Shown: positions 21,153-21,687 of the stretch, piece after piece
Layout of the letters: each line of letters starts with the position of its first letter
Position numbering within the stretch: the first letter of the stretch is position 1
Source: Anaeromyces robustus
Taxonomy: Eukaryota > Neocallimastigomycota > Neocallimastigomycetes > Neocallimastigales > Neocallimastigaceae
Length of the DNA stretch: 21,687 nucleotides
Assembly: GCA_002104895.1 (NCBI GenBank)
Contig: MCFG01000608.1
Span: 2,501-24,187 of the forward strand
Direction: 5' to 3'
Notes under the pieces: model-generated
The model's database searches: none
The model's input: the letters and a program-made list of their open reading frames with translations, nothing else
What the model was told of the DNA's origin: nothing
Made by a program: the position numbers and the translations under genes

Positions 21153-21533
21153 TTATTATTATTATTATCGATTTATTATATATAAACATACAAATCCTTT
21201 AAAGAAGTTATACTGAAAATATTATCTGGAATACCACTACTAAAATCTTGATTATTAATTAATCTATATATAAAAATAATTTATAAAAAAATTAATGATC
21301 CATTTTAATTATAGATATAAATTAAATAATTGAAATATATTTAATAATTATTAAGAAATATTTATATTATTGATTACTAACAAAGAATATATATTTCCAT
21401 TTTCATCAGTTTTACATTGAAAATTATCATTACCACATGAACTGCAAATTTGTTTTTCACTTTGTTACATGTAAGAGTTGCTGCAAGAGCAACTGAAATA
21501 TATGATAAAATAAATAATAGAATTTTTATTCAT
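15228..21533 (-). CDS. 26-exon secreted leucine-rich-repeat protein, one LRR per exon
   Basis: Exons, in reading order: 21533-21382, 21263-21192, 20967-20899, 20737-20669, 20517-20449, 20232-20164, 20002-19934, 19725-19666, 19511-19386, 19248-19177, 19016-18948, about 18707-18642, 18503-18378, 18290-18219, 17914-17849, 17671-17606, 17436-17368, 17226-17161, 16998-16930, 16787-16722, 16542-16474, 16333-16268, 16092-16024, 15811-15746, 15571-15508, 15321-15228 (TAA). Lengths are mostly 66, 69 or 72 bp, each one LRR such as DLRTNKLTTIPKDIGKLNNL. Clear borders are GT(A/T)A...AG, with the intron inside a Leu codon (TT|A or TT|G), phase 2. Exons 1, 9 and 13 encode Cys modules; exons 2, 10 and 14 a special first LRR with DxxSGIP; exons 8 and 12 short LRRs. 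Exon 1 has a signal peptide ending ALA. There is no C-terminal membrane segment, so the product (about 660 residues) is probably secreted; the ligand is unknown. As assembled, exon 1 has two compensating A indels, exon 12 lacks an AG acceptor, and exon 25 ends out of phase, so assembly error or pseudogenisation must be considered. Confidence 0.82.
15365..15436. repeat. (TTA)n microsatellite in the last LRR intron
   Basis: About 22 TTA units with TTTATTA variants between exons 25 and 26. Confidence 0.85.
15508..17671 (-). repeat. Five-fold tandem duplication of a two-exon LRR unit
   Basis: Exons 16-25 alternate strictly: type A, 66 bp, 22 residues, mostly DLSNN-type without the IP motif and ending LQEL or LEVL; type B, 69 bp, 23 residues, SLSGNKLSEIPSGL-type ending LKSL. 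B exons begin at 17436, 16998, 16542, 16092 and 15571, giving periods of 438, 456, 450 and 521 bp. The introns are homologous too: the one preceding each B exon ends in TTAATATATAG and contains related ATATTCTTTTAAAAAATT and ATTTTAATATT sequences. The copies have diverged, so the amplification is not very recent. Confidence 0.9.
17975..18053. repeat. (AAAT)n microsatellite in LRR intron 14
   Basis: About 19 perfect AAAT units in the 304-bp intron between exons 14 and 15. The long hydrophobic reverse-strand frame here is a repeat artefact. Confidence 0.9.
18378..18503 (-). other. Exon 13: third Cys module
   Basis: This is another 126-bp, 42-residue exon with the same Cys spacing (CLTC, CKNC, FIC) and ENNIYSL before the first LRR of block 3. 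The N-terminal part (SYEQNN) parallels SFENNN in exon 9, showing that the module was duplicated together with the neighbouring short LRR exon. Confidence 0.85.
18745..18857. repeat. (TTA)n microsatellite in LRR intron 11
   Basis: About 35 TTA units with ATATTA interruptions, located in the intron before exon 12, whose acceptor is missing. Confidence 0.9.
19386..19511 (-). other. Exon 9: second Cys module
   Basis: This 126-bp exon encodes 42 residues with C-x2-C-x7-C-x2-C-x6-C (CYSC, CPSC, FEC), then NSSDKIYHL leading into the first LRR of block 2. It starts after AATAG and ends at GTAAAT, phase 2 on both sides. The preceding short LRR exon ends in GT| so the junction codon is Val. Confidence 0.85.
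19845..19975 (-). repeat. Perfect 65-bp tandem duplication across an exon-intron border
   Basis: Two identical copies (19846-19910 and 19911-19975) contain the last 40 bp of LRR exon 7 plus its GTAAGT donor and adjoining intron. The exon copy next to the full exon (ending 19934) is functional. The extra partial copy is preceded by TATATAG, which could act as an acceptor, but its inclusion would shift the frame and give a stop. Identity over 65 bp indicates a very recent event. Confidence 0.9.
21102..21168. repeat. (TTA)n microsatellite in LRR intron 2
   Basis: About 21 TTA units between exons 2 and 3, with one TTTTATTA interruption. Confidence 0.85.
21382..21533 (-). other. Exon 1: signal peptide and first Cys module
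   Basis: The ATG at 21533-21531 is followed after four codons by a stretch that, in the next frame, reads ILLFILSYISVALAATLTC, a convincing signal peptide. The original frame then resumes at QICSSCGNDNFQC. The switch corresponds to one A too many in the run at 21523-21527 and one A too few in the run at 21453-21457. The two cancel, leaving 152 bp (50 codons plus 2 bases), exactly right for the phase-2 donor GTTAGT. As assembled, the ATG frame stops at ATG-TAA. The module lacks the first of the five Cys. Confidence 0.75.
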
Positions 21534-21687
21534 TCTTTTTACTTTTTAAATAATTTATTATAAATTATATATATATAAAATACAAATAAACGAAAAAGAA
21601 AAAATATAATAAAAAAAAATGAAAAAAGAAAAAAAAAAAGAAAGAAAGAAAAATAAAATTATTGAGCTAAATAATAAAGATTTATAT
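21534..21687 (-). promoter_or_regulatory. Presumed 5' flank of the LRR gene
   Basis: This lies upstream of the inferred start codon. On the coding strand it is strongly pyrimidine-rich (C/T runs with CTTTCTTTCTTT at about 21640-21653), followed by A/T sequence. Pyrimidine tracts are common near fungal transcription starts, but no defined element can be identified and the window ends here. Confidence 0.3.

Overview
The window looks like nuclear DNA of a eukaryote with an extremely AT-rich genome. It has very long A/T-only intergenic tracts, hundreds of bases of tri-, tetra- and pentanucleotide repeats, degenerate LINE-type retrotransposons, GT-AG introns, and an Asn/Lys/Glu-rich proteome. The combination fits an anaerobic gut fungus (Neocallimastigomycota: Piromyces, Neocallimastix, Anaeromyces and relatives). 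This assignment is inference; no rRNA or marker gene is present to prove it. I found no tRNA, rRNA, CRISPR or bacterial operon signals.

Layout. Positions 1-1280 hold AT-rich DNA and a decayed LINE reverse-transcriptase (RT) fragment on the + strand. Positions 1447-1850 hold three copies of a 135-bp satellite full of inverted repeats. Positions 1850-10390 are gene-free: simple repeats, minisatellites, a segment bounded by 12-bp inverted ends (2351-3110), and a roughly 400-bp foldback-like segment (7819-8225) that interrupts a 49/52-bp minisatellite. Positions 10393-11961 hold one intact gene: an acidic, low-complexity protein with three near-identical 34-35-residue repeats, about three ankyrin repeats and a basic C-terminus. 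Positions 12614-14720 hold a stack of same-orientation (-) LINE remnants that share one C-terminal module.

The most important feature is not visible as any long ORF. From 21533 down to 15228 on the minus strand lies a gene of 26 small exons separated by 25 AT-rich introns. Almost every exon encodes exactly one leucine-rich repeat (LRR) of 22-24 residues. The introns with clear borders all split the same Leu codon in phase 2; the clear exception is the last one. Three exons instead encode a Cys module (C-x2-C-x7-C-x2-C-x6-C; the first copy lacks the first Cys), each followed by a distinctive first LRR, so the product is three concatenated capped LRR blocks. The first Cys exon carries a signal peptide, so the protein (about 660 residues) is probably secreted. 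The last block is a five-fold tandem duplication of a two-exon unit (22-residue then 23-residue LRR) with its introns. Because nearly all internal exons are symmetric (class 2-2), they can be duplicated, lost or skipped without breaking the frame.

The assembled LRR gene has several defects: two compensating single-A indels in exon 1, no AG acceptor for exon 12, and an out-of-phase exon 25. These are either long-read homopolymer and assembly errors or signs of early decay.
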